From SLQH01 sp964612995 (lineage in GTDB: Bacteria > Planctomycetota > UBA11346), in NCBI GenBank assembly GCA_964612995.1, contig CAZTGE010000216.1, forward strand, positions 1-5,265: a stretch of 5,265 nt of DNA, written 5' to 3'. Below the pieces are notes generated by a model. It searched no databases. It had not been told where the DNA came from and saw only the letters and a program-made list of their open reading frames with translations. A program made the position numbers and the translations under genes. Positions 4,947 to 5,265 of this stretch are shown in pieces. How positions within the stretch are numbered: the stretch's first letter is position 1; each line of letters opens with the position of its first letter.

Positions 4947-5265
4947 CCCCTCGACGCCGCCGCGGATGTCGAACAGGCCCCTGCCGCCCTGTACCCGACT
5001 GTGGTGCATGACGAAGCGGGGGCCCGCCAGCCCGTGACGCAGGGTGTGGGTGCCGTCGATGCCGACCGTGGGTCTGGGCGTATCGAAGACGTTGTCGTCG
5101 ACCAGGATGTCGTGCGGGAATCGCCCGTGGCACCGCAGGGCCAGGGAGGTGTCGCCGGTGAAACTGCCGCCGGTGACGACGCAACCGGCGGCCCATCGGA
5201 AGATCGGCATGTGGCGCAGGTCGTTGGCACGGCAGTCGATCATCAGGCTGTGGGTGACGCCGCCG
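4947..5265 (-). pseudogene. Upstream fragment of a right-handed beta-helix protein, open at the window edge
   Basis: The frame enters from beyond the window (GGVTHSLMIDC). It reads MPIFRWAAGCVVTGGSFTGD, then HDILVDDNVFDTPRP, then RFVMHHSRVQGGRGLFDI, ending at RGGVEG. The pattern of short hydrophobic strands broken by Gly/Asn/Asp turns, with recurring 'xVxxGxF' and 'xxxDNVF' rungs, is characteristic of parallel beta-helix proteins, commonly secreted and polysaccharide-active. The N-terminus, and any signal peptide, lie outside the window. After RGGVEG the frame continues into Ala/Arg/Gly-rich, repeat-encoded sequence and stops inside the hairpin element at 4787-4785. The C-terminal rungs appear to resume at 4616 in the same frame. 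I infer one gene broken by about 330 bp of repeats; two separate genes remain possible. Confidence 0.6.

Noticed and set aside
4379..5230. A 283-codon minus-strand frame crossing the hairpin element without a stop
   Set aside because: It is in a different frame from the beta-helix rungs, and its middle is just translated 'cacagag' repeat (PQRTQRAQRP, VFSVSSVV), a known spurious product of this repeat family.

Overview
This GC-rich window shows strong third-position G/C bias in its convincing reading frames. It looks like a chromosomal piece of an environmental bacterium with a large secreted polysaccharide-degrading repertoire. A signal-peptide-bearing heparinase II/III-like protein, a parallel beta-helix protein, a REP-type transposase fragment and 'cacagagg' palindromic repeats together suggest a Planctomycetota or related PVC-group genome, probably a metagenome assembly. 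No marker gene is present, so the phylum is an inference.

Layout from left to right. Positions 1-202 (minus strand) hold a fragment resembling the C-terminal part of an IS200-like (Y1) REP-associated transposase; it runs off the window. Positions 270-2480 (minus) are the one complete, well-supported family member: a 736-residue secreted heparinase II/III-like protein with a good ribosome binding site and an unusual alanine-rich helical tail. Positions 2481-3318 contain no gene and are dense with repeats. These are a patch of short GACAT-core repeats, a 103-bp tandem repeat containing a 100-N assembly gap exactly at the unit boundary, a 23-bp tandem duplication, and then three 36-bp hairpin repeats separated by 36 and 35 bp that look like a small decaying CRISPR array without cas genes. 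Positions 3319-4266 (plus) encode a 315-residue soluble protein of unknown function.

The right end (minus strand) carries two pieces of what appears to be one right-handed beta-helix protein (4947-5265 and 4398-4616). About 330 bp of palindromic repeats separate them: a 219-bp hairpin element with roughly 40-bp inverted ends and the well-known 'cacagaggacacagag' core, a small 6-bp-arm hairpin, and a very GC-rich 15-bp-arm palindrome lying at the junction. The inserted block brings in-frame stops, so the gene is probably broken here.

The genes do not form an operon. The lyase-like and beta-helix proteins fit a common theme of extracellular glycan (especially uronic-acid polysaccharide) breakdown. 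The most interesting material is non-coding: several independent palindromic repeat families and a CRISPR-like array packed between and inside genes.
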